Shown one piece after another: positions 18,000 to 26,263 of a DNA stretch of 46,605 bases (its first letter is position 1; every line of letters begins with the position of its first letter). This DNA comes from Bacteroidales bacterium (lineage in GTDB: Bacteria; Bacteroidota; Bacteroidia; Bacteroidales; UBA932), in NCBI GenBank assembly GCA_017438265.1, contig JAFRVZ010000006.1, forward strand, positions 1 through 46,605, read 5' to 3'. The notes under the pieces were generated by a model. The model was given only the letters and a program-made list of their open reading frames with translations, was not told the DNA's origin and ran no database searches. The translations under genes were made by a program, and so were the position numbers.

Positions 18000-18632
18000 C
18001 TATTTGGTTCCGAAGATGCGGTCGCCGGCGTCGCCGAGGCCCGGGACGATGTAGGCGTCGTCGTTCAGTCTCTCGTCGACCGCAGCGACGTAGATGTCGA
18101 CGTCCGGGTGGTCCTGGCGGACTTTCTCGATGCCTTCCGGCGCGGCGACGAGGCACATCAGGCGGATGTTGGTGCAGTGGCTCTTTTCCTTGAGCATCGT
18201 GATCGCATCGGAGGCGCTGCCGCCGGTCGCGAGCATCGGGTCGGTCACGATGACCATGCGCTGCTGGATGTCATCCGGGAGCTTGCAGTAATAGAAGACG
18301 GGTTTGTGGGTTATCTCGTTGCGGTAGAGGCCGATGTGCCCAACCTTGGCGACGGGGAGGAGCTCCAGCAGGCCTTCGACCATGCCGAGGCCGGCACGCA
18401 GGATCGGGACGATGGCGAGTTTCTTTCCGGAGATGCAGTGGGCGGTCGTCTTGCAGATCGGGGTCTCGATCTGGACTTCCTCCAGCGGGAGGTCCCGCGT
18501 AATCTCGTATCCCATCAGCAGGGAGATTTCCTTCAGCAGTTCCCGGAAATCCTTGGATCCGGTCTCCTTTTCTCTCATCTTGGTCAGCTTGTGCTGGACC
18601 ATCGGATGGTTAATCACGTGCAGTTGGCTCAT
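18000..18632 (-). CDS. upp: Uracil phosphoribosyltransferase
   Basis: The 210-aa cytoplasmic salvage enzyme converts uracil and PRPP to UMP. Visible motifs are [14 protein letters not shown] near residues 75-88, the PRPP loop [14 protein letters not shown] near 127-140 and the uracil-binding C-terminus [16 protein letters not shown]. Length is normal (E. coli Upp has 208 residues). It sits between the radical SAM gene (25 bp upstream) and the yitT-like gene (10 bp downstream), all on the minus strand. It complements the de novo UMP pathway encoded from 23962. Confidence 0.95.
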   Translation of the reverse strand: MSQLHVINHPMVQHKLTKMREKETGSKDFRELLKEISLLMGYEITRDLPLEEVQIETPICKTTAHCISGKKLAIVPILRAGLGMVEGLLELLPVAKVGHIGLYRNEITHKPVFYYCKLPDDIQQRMVIVTDPMLATGGSASDAITMLKEKSHCTNIRLMCLVAAPEGIEKVRQDHPDVDIYVAAVDERLNDDAYIVPGLGDAGDRIFGTK

Positions 18633-18657
18633 GGCAGGTTATGGTTTTATTGTTGGA

Positions 18658-19416
18658 TCATTTGCCGAATACGGAAACCTCGAAGCCCTCGTCGCGGAGC
18701 GGCCGGACGAACGCCTCGATCTGCGCTGTGGTGAAGGGGCGCAGGCCTTCCGCCGGGGCCGGGCGGTCCAGCGTATAGGCCATCACGGCGCGGGGCCGCA
18801 GCTCGCGCACGAGGTCCCGCCAGCCTTCCAGCACCTCCGGGGCGGAGGAGTCGAAATCCGGACCGGAGAGGAACATCGTCTGCAGGATGAAATCTCCCTC
18901 GAACAGCTTCAGGGCTTCGATGGTGCGGCGCAGGTTGTAGCCCGGGGCCGGGCGGTTGATCCGGGCGGCGAGGGCGTCGGTCGGGGCGTCGATTTTCAGG
19001 ATCGGGTTGTCCACCTTGCGGAGGGCATCCCGGACCGCGGGCTTCCAGACAAGGGTCGCGTTCGAGAGGACGGAGACCTTCGCGCCGGGGCAGAGGCGGT
19101 CGCGCAGGGCGAGGACCGCGTCGATGATTTCGGGGAAGCGGGGGTGGAGGGTCGGTTCTCCGTCGCCGGAGAAGGTGATGGAATCGACGGGGATTCCGTC
19201 GGCGCGGACCTGGAGCAGCTTCCGTTCCAGGGCGCTGCGGACGTCCTCCACGGACGGCAGGGCCGTATCGTCGCGGCCGTCGCGGTTCCATCCGCACTCG
19301 CAGTAGATGCAGTCGAAATTGCAGAGTTTTCCCCGGACGGGCAGCAGGTTGATGCCCAGGGAAGATCCGAGCCGGCGGCTGCGGATCGGGCCGAAAACGG
19401 TTTCTTCGCGCAACAT
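18658..19416 (-). CDS. Radical SAM protein
   Basis: The 252-aa protein carries the radical SAM cluster motif CxxxCxxC as CNFDCIYC (about residues 32-39), preceded by RRLGSSLGINLLPVRGKLC. SAM-binding features follow: TFSGDGEPTLHP near 83-94 (GGE-like), SVLSNATLVW and VDNPILKIDAP. This pattern fits short radical SAM proteins common in Bacteroidota whose substrates are unknown; no extra auxiliary cluster motif is evident. It is the first gene of the unit with upp and yitT. The ATG lies 7 nt after an exact -7 box, so the message is probably nearly leaderless. Confidence 0.85.
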   Translation of the reverse strand: MLREETVFGPIRSRRLGSSLGINLLPVRGKLCNFDCIYCECGWNRDGRDDTALPSVEDVRSALERKLLQVRADGIPVDSITFSGDGEPTLHPRFPEIIDAVLALRDRLCPGAKVSVLSNATLVWKPAVRDALRKVDNPILKIDAPTDALAARINRPAPGYNLRRTIEALKLFEGDFILQTMFLSGPDFDSSAPEVLEGWRDLVRELRPRAVMAYTLDRPAPAEGLRPFTTAQIEAFVRPLRDEGFEVSVFGK

Positions 19417-19423
19417 TCCGATA

Positions 19424-19431
19424 CAAATATA
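19424..19431 (-). promoter_or_regulatory. -7 promoter element of the radical SAM-upp-yitT unit
   Basis: On the minus strand TATATTTG matches TAnnTTTG exactly and ends 7 nt before the ATG at 19416. No clear -33 TTTG is present. Confidence 0.55.
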
Positions 19432-19464
19432 ACAAGCCGGAAATAAATATTGGAATATTCTTGC

Positions 19465-19472
19465 TATTTTTG
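19465..19472 (+). promoter_or_regulatory. -7 promoter element of the potABCD operon
   Basis: TATTTTTG matches TAnnTTTG exactly and lies 52 nt before the potA ATG. The short leader contains a three-codon frame ATG CTC TGA (19506-19514) and an AAGGAAAAA stretch before the start. It is divergent from the radical SAM promoter. Confidence 0.55.
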
Positions 19473-19524
19473 CAGCCGTCTATTGTTCTGAAAAGGATTG
19501 TTTTTATGCTCTGACAAGGAAAAA

Positions 19525-20901
19525 ATGAAGGAAAACGACGTCATTATCGACATTCAGCACGTCTCCAAGGTCTATACCGGGAAAAAGGTGCTGGATGACA
19601 TCAACCTCAAGATCAAGAAGGGTGAATTTGTAACTTTATTGGGCCCTTCGGGCTGTGGTAAGACGACGATGCTCAGGATTCTGGCCGGGTTTCTGGCCCC
19701 TGACGAAGGAGTGGTGCTCCTGGACGGAAAGGATATTTCCGGTACTCCGGCCCACAGGCGTCCCCTCAATACCGTTTTCCAGAAATACGCGCTTTTCCCG
19801 CACCTGGACGTCTATGACAACGTCGCGTTCGGCCTCAAGCTGAAAAAGGTGCCCGAGCAGGAAATTGCCGCCCGCGTCAAAAAAGTACTCAAGCTCGTGT
19901 CGATGTCCGACTACGAGGACCGCGACGTGGACAGCCTGTCCGGAGGCCAGCAGCAGCGCATCGCGATTGCCCGCGCCATCGTGAACCAGCCGGAAGTGCT
20001 CCTCCTCGACGAGCCCCTCGCCGCGCTGGACCTGAAGATGCGCAAGGACATGCAGATCGAGCTGAAGGAAATGCACCAGAAACTCGGCATCACCTTCATC
20101 TACGTGACCCACGACCAGGAAGAGGCCCTGACCCTTTCCGACACCATCGTCGTGATGAACGAAGGCCGCATCCAGCAGATCGGCACCCCGACCGATATCT
20201 ACAACGAGCCCGTCAATGCTTTCGTCGCCGACTTCATCGGCGAGAGCAACATCCTGAAGGGCCGGATGATGCGGGACTACCGCGTCGCCTTTATCAAGCA
20301 TGAGTTCGACTGCGTCGACGCCGGCTTCGGCGAGGACGTGCCGGTCGATGTCGTCGTCCGTCCGGAAGACATCTACTTCACGACGGACCCGGCGAAGTGC
20401 CAGTTCAAGGCGACCGTCAACTCCTGTACCTTCAAGGGCGTCCACTATGAAATGTGGGTGGATACCGACACGGGCTACGAGCTGATGATCCAGGACTACG
20501 ACCCGTACGAGGTCGGGACCGAGGTGATGCTCTACATCGACCCGGACGACATCCAGGTGATGAAGAAGGAACGCCGGACCAACACCTACCCGGCCCGCGT
20601 CGTGGACGAGGGGAAGGTCGAATTCCTCGGTACGAAGTTCGCCTGTGACACGGCCGGCTTCGCCGAGGGCGATGAGGTGACCGCCTCGATCCGCTTCGAG
20701 AAGGTCGAACTGCTCGACAACGTAGAGGAGGCGGAACTCGTCGGCAACGTCGTGTTCATCCTCTACATGGGAAACCATTACCACCTGACCGTCAAGCTGG
20801 AGAACGGCGAGAACATCTGGGTCGACACGAACGACATCTGGGACAAGGGCGACCTGGTCGGCATCCGGATCGCCGCGGAAGACATCGTATTGCAGAAGTA
20901 G
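19525..20901 (+). CDS. potA: Spermidine/putrescine ABC transporter, ATP-binding protein
   Basis: The 458-aa ATPase energises polyamine import with PotB, PotC and PotD. Motifs are Walker A GPSGCGKT (40-47), Q-loop [10 protein letters not shown] near 85-94, signature LSGGQQQR (138-145), Walker [13 protein letters not shown] (158-169) and the H-loop YVTHDQEEA. The C-terminal region from about 265 appears to hold two TOBE-like modules (VRPEDIYFT and a repeat ending [11 protein letters not shown]), which explains why it is longer than E. coli PotA (378 aa). The ATG at 19525 follows AAGGAAAAA; a TTG at 19498 is rejected. potB starts 2 bp after the stop. Confidence 0.93.
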   Translation: MKENDVIIDIQHVSKVYTGKKVLDDINLKIKKGEFVTLLGPSGCGKTTMLRILAGFLAPDEGVVLLDGKDISGTPAHRRPLNTVFQKYALFPHLDVYDNVAFGLKLKKVPEQEIAARVKKVLKLVSMSDYEDRDVDSLSGGQQQRIAIARAIVNQPEVLLLDEPLAALDLKMRKDMQIELKEMHQKLGITFIYVTHDQEEALTLSDTIVVMNEGRIQQIGTPTDIYNEPVNAFVADFIGESNILKGRMMRDYRVAFIKHEFDCVDAGFGEDVPVDVVVRPEDIYFTTDPAKCQFKATVNSCTFKGVHYEMWVDTDTGYELMIQDYDPYEVGTEVMLYIDPDDIQVMKKERRTNTYPARVVDEGKVEFLGTKFACDTAGFAEGDEVTASIRFEKVELLDNVEEAELVGNVVFILYMGNHYHLTVKLENGENIWVDTNDIWDKGDLVGIRIAAEDIVLQK

Positions 20902-20903
20902 CC

Positions 20904-21683
20904 ATGAAACTCCAGTTCAAGCGTTCCTCCTGGGCGGGGCCTTACGGCATCTTCCTGCTCCTTTTCGTCATCCTCCCGCTCGTGCTGGTGGGTGCGTACG
21001 CCCTCTATGACGGCGACGGCCACTTCACGCTGGCCAACATGGCCGCGTTCTTCACGGACCCGAAGTTCTCGGACTCCTTCCTCCTGTCCCTGGAAATTGC
21101 CATCGAGAATACCCTGATCTGCATCCTGCTCGGCTATCCCGCCGCTTATATCCTGGCGAACAAGGAGCTGAACCGCTCCGCCGTGACGGCCCTGCTCTTC
21201 ATCCTCCCGATGTGGATCAACGCCCTGATGCGGACGATGGCGACCGCGGAAATCTTCGCGGTGCTCGGCGTCCGCTACGGCAAGGGGACTCTGCTGTTCG
21301 GTATGGCCTATGACTACCTGCCGTTCATGATCTATCCGATTTACAACATCCTGAGCAAGATGGACCGCAGCTACAGCGAGGCGGCGCAGGACCTGGGCGC
21401 GAGCCCGGCCACGGTCTTCCGCAAGGTGACCCTGCCGCTGTCGCTGCCGGGCGTGATGAGCGGCGTGATGATGGTCTTCATGCCGACCGTCTCGACCTTC
21501 GCCATTTCCGAGATCCTGACCAACAACAAGATCCAGCTGTTCGGTTCCGTGATCAACGAGCAGTTCAACAACCTGATGTGGAACCAGGGCGCCGCCCTTT
21601 CGTTCATGATGCTGATCATCATCGGCCTGACGACCGTGATCTTCGGCGGCGATGAACAGGTGAGTGAAGGAGGGCTCGTGTGA
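20904..21683 (+). CDS. potB: Spermidine/putrescine ABC transporter permease PotB
   Basis: The 259-aa inner-membrane permease has six hydrophobic segments, beginning with YGIFLLLFVILPLVLVGAYA. The cytoplasmic EAA loop that docks to PotA is SEAAQDLGASPATVFRKVTL near 157-176. It lies 2 bp after potA and its stop overlaps the potC start by one base (TGATG). Length and order match the standard potABCD arrangement. The C-terminus GGDEQVSEGGLV is hydrophilic. Confidence 0.92.
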   Translation: MKLQFKRSSWAGPYGIFLLLFVILPLVLVGAYALYDGDGHFTLANMAAFFTDPKFSDSFLLSLEIAIENTLICILLGYPAAYILANKELNRSAVTALLFILPMWINALMRTMATAEIFAVLGVRYGKGTLLFGMAYDYLPFMIYPIYNILSKMDRSYSEAAQDLGASPATVFRKVTLPLSLPGVMSGVMMVFMPTVSTFAISEILTNNKIQLFGSVINEQFNNLMWNQGAALSFMMLIIIGLTTVIFGGDEQVSEGGLV

Positions 21684-22492
21684 TGAAAGCCAAGAAAGCC
21701 GTCGCCCAGGCCTACCTGTGGCTCATCCTGCTGATCCTCTACGCGCCGATCATCTTCATCGCGGTCTTCTCGTTCACGACGGCGAAGTCGCTCGGCAACT
21801 GGACCGGCTTCACCTTCGAACTCTACCGGAACCTCTTCACCGGCGCCAGCAGCGATTCCGCGGCGCTGATGTCCGCCCTCAAGACGACGCTGCTGATCGC
21901 CTTGACCGCATCGGTCTTCTCCACGGCCCTCGGCACCCTCGCCGCGATCGGCATCCACAACATGCGCGGCCGCAGCAAGGCGGCAATCCAGTTCGTGAAC
22001 AACATCCCGATGCTGAATCCGGACATCATCACCGGCGTCTCCCTCTTCCTGCTGTTCGTGTTCCTGCATTTCAGCCAGGGCTATGTGACCGTCATCCTGG
22101 CCCACATCACCTTCTGTACCCCGTACGTGGTGCTGAGCGTGCTGCCGAAGCTCTCGCAGATGAATCCGAACATCTACGAGGCGGCCCTCGACCTCGGGGC
22201 GACCCCTTCGCAGGCGCTCTGGAAGGTCCTGATCCCCGAACTGCGCGCGGGCATGCTTTCCGGCTTCATCCTCGCGTTCACGATGAGTCTCGACGATTTC
22301 GCCGTGACCTTCTTTACGCGCGGCGCCGTCGGCCTGGAGACGCTGTCGACCTATATCTACGCCGATTCCCGCAAGGGCGGCCTGACCCCTGAGCTGAAGC
22401 CGATGATGACCATCATTTTCCTGGCCGTCCTCGTGGTGCTGCTGCTCGTGAACCTCAACAATTTCAGAAAAGAAAAGAAGACGAACCGATGA
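21683..22492 (+). CDS. potC: Spermidine/putrescine ABC transporter permease PotC
   Basis: The 269-aa inner-membrane permease pairs with PotB. It has six hydrophobic stretches (first AYLWLILLILYAPIIFIAVF) and the EAA loop YEAALDLGATPSQALWKVLI near 169-188. SLDDFAVTFFTRG is typical of PotC/PotI-type permeases. The ATG at 21683 is preferred to a GTG one codon upstream. It overlaps potB by 1 nt and potD by 4 nt, so the operon is translationally coupled. Confidence 0.92.
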   Translation: MKAKKAVAQAYLWLILLILYAPIIFIAVFSFTTAKSLGNWTGFTFELYRNLFTGASSDSAALMSALKTTLLIALTASVFSTALGTLAAIGIHNMRGRSKAAIQFVNNIPMLNPDIITGVSLFLLFVFLHFSQGYVTVILAHITFCTPYVVLSVLPKLSQMNPNIYEAALDLGATPSQALWKVLIPELRAGMLSGFILAFTMSLDDFAVTFFTRGAVGLETLSTYIYADSRKGGLTPELKPMMTIIFLAVLVVLLLVNLNNFRKEKKTNR

Positions 22493-23805
22493 AAAGACTT
22501 TTCCTGCGCGCCTGCCTCCTTGCGGCGGCCGCCTTTCTCTTTGCCGCCTGCGCGACCGACCGTTCGCGGGTGCTGAAGATCTACAACTGGTCGGACTACA
22601 TCGCCGAGGGCGTCCTCGACGACTTCGCGGAGTGGTATGAGGCGCAGACCGGCGAGAAGGTGAAAATCGTCTACCAGACCTTCGACGTCAACGAGGCGAT
22701 GCTCTCGAAGATCGAGATGGGCCAGGAGGACTTCGACGTGGTCTGTCCGTCCGACTACATCATCGAACGGATGCTGAACAACGACCTGCTGCTGCCGCTG
22801 GACTTCAGCCTCATCCCGGAAGAAATCGACTACATCCACCCGAACGTTTCCCCGTACATCCGTCAGATGTTCAGCGAGATCAATCCCGACATCGACGCGA
22901 ACGACTATTCCGTCGCCTATATGTGGGGCACGACCGGCATCCTCTACAATACGGAGTACGTGACCCGCGAGGAGGCTTCGACCTGGGACGTGATCCGCAA
23001 TCCGAAGTTCCACGGGAAGATCCTGATCAAGGATGCGCCGCGGGACGTATACGGACCGGTGCTGATTTACCTGCGCCAGGACGAGCTGGCCTCCGGGGAG
23101 ACGACCCTGAAGGACCTGATGCTCGATTCCTCGGACAAGTCGATCCGCGACGTGAAGCGCTACCTGCTGGAATGCGCGCCGGGCGTGTACGGCTGGGAGG
23201 CGGATTTCGGCAAGGACCAGATGAGCAAGGACCGGGCGTGGCTGTCCCTGAACTGGAGCGGCGACGCGCTCTGGGCGATGGAAGTGGCGGCGGACGTGGG
23301 CATCAGCCTCGACTACGCCGTTCCGGAGGAAGGCTCCACGGTCTGGTTTGACGGCTGGGTGATTCCCAAGTACGCGAAGAACATCAAGGCGGCGAACTAC
23401 TTCATCGACTTCATGTGCCGTCCCGACATTGCGATCCGCAACATGGAGGAAACCGGCTATGTGGCCTCCAGCGGCGCGTGGGAAGTGCTTGAATCCCAGA
23501 TCGATGAGTCGGAGGAACCAATCGACCTCTCCTACTTCTTCGGCCCCGAAGCATCCGCCGTGCGGGTCTCCGAGGTGCTGTATCCGGACCTCTCGACGAT
23601 CGAACGCTGCGCCCTCGAGCACGACTGGGGCGACCGGACGGAGGTGCTCCTGTCGATGTGGCAGGATGTCAAGAGCAGCAGGGGAGAGGACGGGGAAGGT
23701 TCGTCGATCTCCTGGCCGGTCATCGGCATCTTCGTCGCCATCCTCGCCGCGGCTGTTTATAAGTCTGTTGAAAACTCCCGCAAAAAGAAGCGGCGCCGCG
23801 TTTGA
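22489..23805 (+). CDS. potD: Polyamine-binding lipoprotein PotD with extra C-terminal membrane segment
   Basis: The 438-aa product has a lipoprotein signal (lipobox FAAC, Cys about 21) and then a PotD/PotF-type periplasmic binding protein. Characteristic blocks are LKIYNWSDYIAEGVLDDF (25-42), FDVVCPSDYIIERM, YMWGTTGILYN and WFDGWVIPKYAKN; the aromatic and acidic residues usual in polyamine sites are present. Beyond the normal fold, residues 405-438 add a hydrophobic helix (WPVIGIFVAILAAAVYKSV) and a very basic tail (RKKKRRRV). This predicts a second membrane anchor with a cytoplasmic tail. An intrinsic terminator lies 115 bp downstream. Confidence 0.9.
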   Translation: MKRLFLRACLLAAAAFLFAACATDRSRVLKIYNWSDYIAEGVLDDFAEWYEAQTGEKVKIVYQTFDVNEAMLSKIEMGQEDFDVVCPSDYIIERMLNNDLLLPLDFSLIPEEIDYIHPNVSPYIRQMFSEINPDIDANDYSVAYMWGTTGILYNTEYVTREEASTWDVIRNPKFHGKILIKDAPRDVYGPVLIYLRQDELASGETTLKDLMLDSSDKSIRDVKRYLLECAPGVYGWEADFGKDQMSKDRAWLSLNWSGDALWAMEVAADVGISLDYAVPEEGSTVWFDGWVIPKYAKNIKAANYFIDFMCRPDIAIRNMEETGYVASSGAWEVLESQIDESEEPIDLSYFFGPEASAVRVSEVLYPDLSTIERCALEHDWGDRTEVLLSMWQDVKSSRGEDGEGSSISWPVIGIFVAILAAAVYKSVENSRKKKRRRV

Positions 23806-23831
23806 GGACAGCGAATTTTTAGCGAATTTTG
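23801..23831 (+). promoter_or_regulatory. Putative promoter of the pyr-pur operon
   Basis: TTTG (23801-23804), overlapping the potD stop, is followed after exactly 19 nt by GAATTTTG (23824-23831), a -7 box with one mismatch to TAnnTTTG. Initiation would fall at about 23835, just before the leader ATG at 23839. It is the only element with correct spacing between potD and pyrC. Confidence 0.5.
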
Positions 23832-23838
23832 TCCCGTT

Positions 23839-23913
23839 ATGACGTACAGGAATCCATACAGCCCTCAGATTTTCCAGAGTTGCGTTTCCAAGCAGGGTGG
23901 ATTCCCGTCTTAA
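23839..23913 (+). CDS. Putative 24-aa leader peptide of the pyr-pur operon
   Basis: The ATG at 23839 opens a 24-codon frame starting MTYRNPYSPQ and ending QGGFPS, with TAA at 23911-23913. The ATG lies 7 nt after the proposed -7 box, like other starts in this window, and the stop lies 6 nt before the terminator stem. A ribosome at the stop would cover the left arm of that stem, the geometry of translation-coupled attenuation known from E. coli pyrBI. The peptide has no run of one amino acid, and the frame could be fortuitous. Confidence 0.4.
   Translation: MTYRNPYSPQIFQSCVSKQGGFPS
23849..23905 (+). promoter_or_regulatory. Leader RNA hairpin upstream of the attenuator
   Basis: GGAATCCA (23849-23856) pairs perfectly with TGGATTCC (23898-23905), and CCCT (23862-23865) pairs with AGGG (23894-23897) inside it. 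The right arm AGGGTG (23894-23899) can instead pair with CACCCT (23932-23937) in the loop of the downstream terminator, so two exclusive foldings are possible. Confidence 0.4.
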
Positions 23914-23921
23914 ACGTTTAA
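23910..23921. repeat. 12-bp palindrome before the attenuator
   Basis: TTAAACGTTTAA is a perfect palindrome that contains the leader stop codon and overlaps the first bases of the terminator stem. It may be an operator, or simply part of the terminator's A-rich flank. Confidence 0.35.
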
Positions 23922-23953
23922 AGAGCAGATGCACCCTTGCGTCTGCTCTTTTT
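23920..23953 (+). terminator. Intrinsic terminator between potD and pyrC (possible pyr attenuator)
   Basis: AAAGAGCAGATGC (23920-23932) pairs with GCGTCTGCTCTTT (23939-23951) as a 13-bp stem with one G-U pair and a 6-nt loop ACCCTT, followed by a T run. It is the strongest terminator in the window. It ends only 8 nt before the pyrC ATG, so no separate promoter fits downstream; readthrough must be controlled, or pyrC is transcribed from the promoter at 23801. Confidence 0.8.
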
Positions 23954-23961
23954 GATTGATT

Positions 23962-25194
23962 ATGAGTGGATCGTTGCTGATCAAGAACGGAACGGTTGTC
24001 CGCCCCGAAGGTACCTGCAAGGCCGATGTGGCCGTGCTGGACGGCCGTGTGGCGTGGATCGGGGCCGGGTCGGACTTCCGGCCGGACCGGGTCTTCGACG
24101 CCGCCGGCTGCGCCGTCGGGCCGGCCCTTGCCGATGTCCATGTCCATTTCCGCGTCCCCGGCAATCCCGAAAAGGAGACGATCGCGACGGGGACGGCGGC
24201 CGCGGCCCGCGGCGGCTATACGGTCGTCTGCGCGATGCCGAACCTGGACCCCGTGCCGGATTCCCCGGCGCACCTGGCGGTCGAGCAGGCGCTCATCGAC
24301 CGGGAGGCCCTGATCGACGTGCGGCCGTACGCCGCGATCACCGAAGGCCGCGCCGGCCGGAAGCTGGTCGATTTCGCGGCCCTTAAGGACCGCTGTGCGG
24401 CTTTTTCGGACGACGGAAGCGGCGTGCAGGACGATGCGGTGATGGAAGAGGCGATGCGGCGGGTGGCCGCCTGCGGCGGCATCCTTGCGGCCCACTGCGA
24501 GGACAATTCCTACCTCGGCGGCAGTTACCTGGCGATTCCGGCGGAGAGTGAATGGAAGCAGGTCGAACGGGACCTCGTGCTCGCGGAGCGGACCGGCTGC
24601 CATTACCACGTCTGCCATATTTCGACGAAGGAGAGCGTTCGCCTCATCCGGGCGGCCAAGGCCCGCGGGGTCCGCGTGACCTGCGAGACGGCGCCCCACT
24701 ACCTGCTGCTGACGGCGGCGGACCGCCGCGACGAGGGACGCTTCAAGATGAACCCGCCCCTGCGGGACGAGGAAGACCGCCGTGCGCTGGTGGAAGGCCT
24801 GCTGGACGGGACGATCGATATGATTGCGACGGACCATGCGCCCCACACGGCGGAGCAGAAGTCCCGCGGACTGGAGGGGAGCGCGATGGGCATCGTGGGG
24901 CTGGAAACGGCCTTCCCGCTGCTCTATACCGGCCTTGTACTGCCGGGAATCCTGTCGCTGGAGCGGCTCTGGGACCTGATGTCCGGCAGCCCGCGCCGCG
25001 TCTTCGGCCTCGGCGGAGCGCTGGAGCCGGGCGCAGCGGCCGACATCGCGGTCTTCGACCTCGGCCGCGCCTATGCGGTCGACAGCGCCGCCTTCGCCTC
25101 CAAGGGCAAGTCGACCCCGTTCGAGGGTTGGACGGTCCGCGGCGGCTGTGTACTTACGGTTTTTAAAGGTAAAACAGTATATGCCCAAGATTAA
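23962..25194 (+). CDS. pyrC: Dihydroorotase
   Basis: The 410-aa class I dihydroorotase (third step of UMP synthesis, cyclising carbamoyl aspartate) shows metal-binding HVHFRVPG near residues 58-65, a probable further His ligand in AHCEDNS, CHISTKES near 217-224, and the substrate/metal motifs KMNPPLRDEEDRRAL and IATDHAPHT. The ATG at 23962 is preferred to a TTG two codons upstream. The start lies 8 nt after the attenuator-like terminator. It is the first gene of the 17-gene operon and overlaps carA by 14 bp. Complete and normal in length. Confidence 0.93.
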   Translation: MSGSLLIKNGTVVRPEGTCKADVAVLDGRVAWIGAGSDFRPDRVFDAAGCAVGPALADVHVHFRVPGNPEKETIATGTAAAARGGYTVVCAMPNLDPVPDSPAHLAVEQALIDREALIDVRPYAAITEGRAGRKLVDFAALKDRCAAFSDDGSGVQDDAVMEEAMRRVAACGGILAAHCEDNSYLGGSYLAIPAESEWKQVERDLVLAERTGCHYHVCHISTKESVRLIRAAKARGVRVTCETAPHYLLLTAADRRDEGRFKMNPPLRDEEDRRALVEGLLDGTIDMIATDHAPHTAEQKSRGLEGSAMGIVGLETAFPLLYTGLVLPGILSLERLWDLMSGSPRRVFGLGGALEPGAAADIAVFDLGRAYAVDSAAFASKGKSTPFEGWTVRGGCVLTVFKGKTVYAQD

Positions 25195-26260
25195 ATCGAG
25201 AAAACTGGTGTTGGACTGCGGCCTGGAATTCCCCGGCGCCGGCTACGGCGCCTCCGGGAACGCGGTCGGAGAAATCGTGTTCAACACCGCGGTGGAAGGG
25301 TACCAGGAGATTCTCTCGGACCCTGCCTATGCCGGCCAGATCGTCGTGATGACCTATCCGACCATCGGCCATTACGGCATCACGGACGAAGATTATGAAA
25401 GCCGCACCCTCGCCCTGGCGGGCCTGGTCGTGCGCGAGTGCTGCGAGACTCCGAGCAACTTCCGCTTCACGCGGACCCTGCCGGAGGAACTGGAGGAGCA
25501 CGCGATCCCGTGCCTCGCCGGCGTGGATACCCGGATGATCACGGCGCTGGTCCGCGACGGCCGCTGCCGCCGCGCGGCCCTCGTGGACGCCGACATGCCG
25601 CTCAAGGAGGCCCTGGACCTCATCGCGGACACGCCGGAGCCCCGCGACCTCGTTGCCCGGACGAGCTGCGCCAAGCGCTGGTTCTCCCGCACGCCGCACC
25701 ACAGTTACGACGTCGTCGCCGTCGACTGCGGCATCAAGCACAGCGTCATCACCGCCCTGAACGACCGCGGCTGCAACGTCACCGTCGTGCCCTTCAACAC
25801 GCCGGTCGAGGACGTGCTCGCCTTCAAACCGGACGGCGTGCTGGTCTCCGGCGGCCCCGGCAGTCCGGCGGACCTGCCGCAGGTCGTGGCGCTCATAAGC
25901 GCGCTCCGCGGGCGGATTCCGCTCGCCGGCGTCTCGCTCGGCCACCTGCTCGTCGCCAGCGCCTTCGGCGCCCGCGTCGAGCGCCTGCCCCACGGCCACC
26001 ACGGCGGCCGTGCCGTCCGCGCCGCGGAAAGCGGCCGGATCTTCATGACCGAGCAGAACCACGGCTGGGCCGTGGATGCCGCGTCCCTGCCCGGGACGGG
26101 CCTGGAGATTACCCACACGGACGTCCAGGACGGCAGCGTGGAAGGTCTCCGCTGCTCTTCGGAGAAGGTCTTCTCCGTCCAGTATTATCCGGAAGGCGCC
26201 CCCGGCCCGCGGGACGGGATTTCCTTCTACGACGATTTCGTAACCCTCATGAGCCAGTAA
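25181..26260 (+). CDS. carA: Carbamoyl-phosphate synthase small subunit with inactivated glutaminase site
   Basis: The 359-aa protein has both CarA domains: the N-terminal domain (GYGASGNAVGEIVFNTAVEG, ETPSNFR, GVDTRMIT) and a class I glutamine amidotransferase domain from about 180. The catalytic triad is broken. The nucleophile motif GICLGHQ reads GVSLGHL, so Cys is Ser252 (codon TCG at 25934) and Gln is Leu256. The His of VQFHPEASPGP is Tyr336 (VQYYPEGAPGP). The Glu (338), GHHGG and QNHG are kept. Vertebrate CPS I likewise has Ser for this Cys and uses ammonia. The frame is intact and not decayed. The ATG at 25181 is supported by the conserved N-terminus. I infer a structural subunit for an ammonia-dependent CarB. 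Confidence 0.9.
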   Translation: MPKIKSRKLVLDCGLEFPGAGYGASGNAVGEIVFNTAVEGYQEILSDPAYAGQIVVMTYPTIGHYGITDEDYESRTLALAGLVVRECCETPSNFRFTRTLPEELEEHAIPCLAGVDTRMITALVRDGRCRRAALVDADMPLKEALDLIADTPEPRDLVARTSCAKRWFSRTPHHSYDVVAVDCGIKHSVITALNDRGCNVTVVPFNTPVEDVLAFKPDGVLVSGGPGSPADLPQVVALISALRGRIPLAGVSLGHLLVASAFGARVERLPHGHHGGRAVRAAESGRIFMTEQNHGWAVDAASLPGTGLEITHTDVQDGSVEGLRCSSEKVFSVQYYPEGAPGPRDGISFYDDFVTLMSQ

Positions 26261-26263
26261 GTT

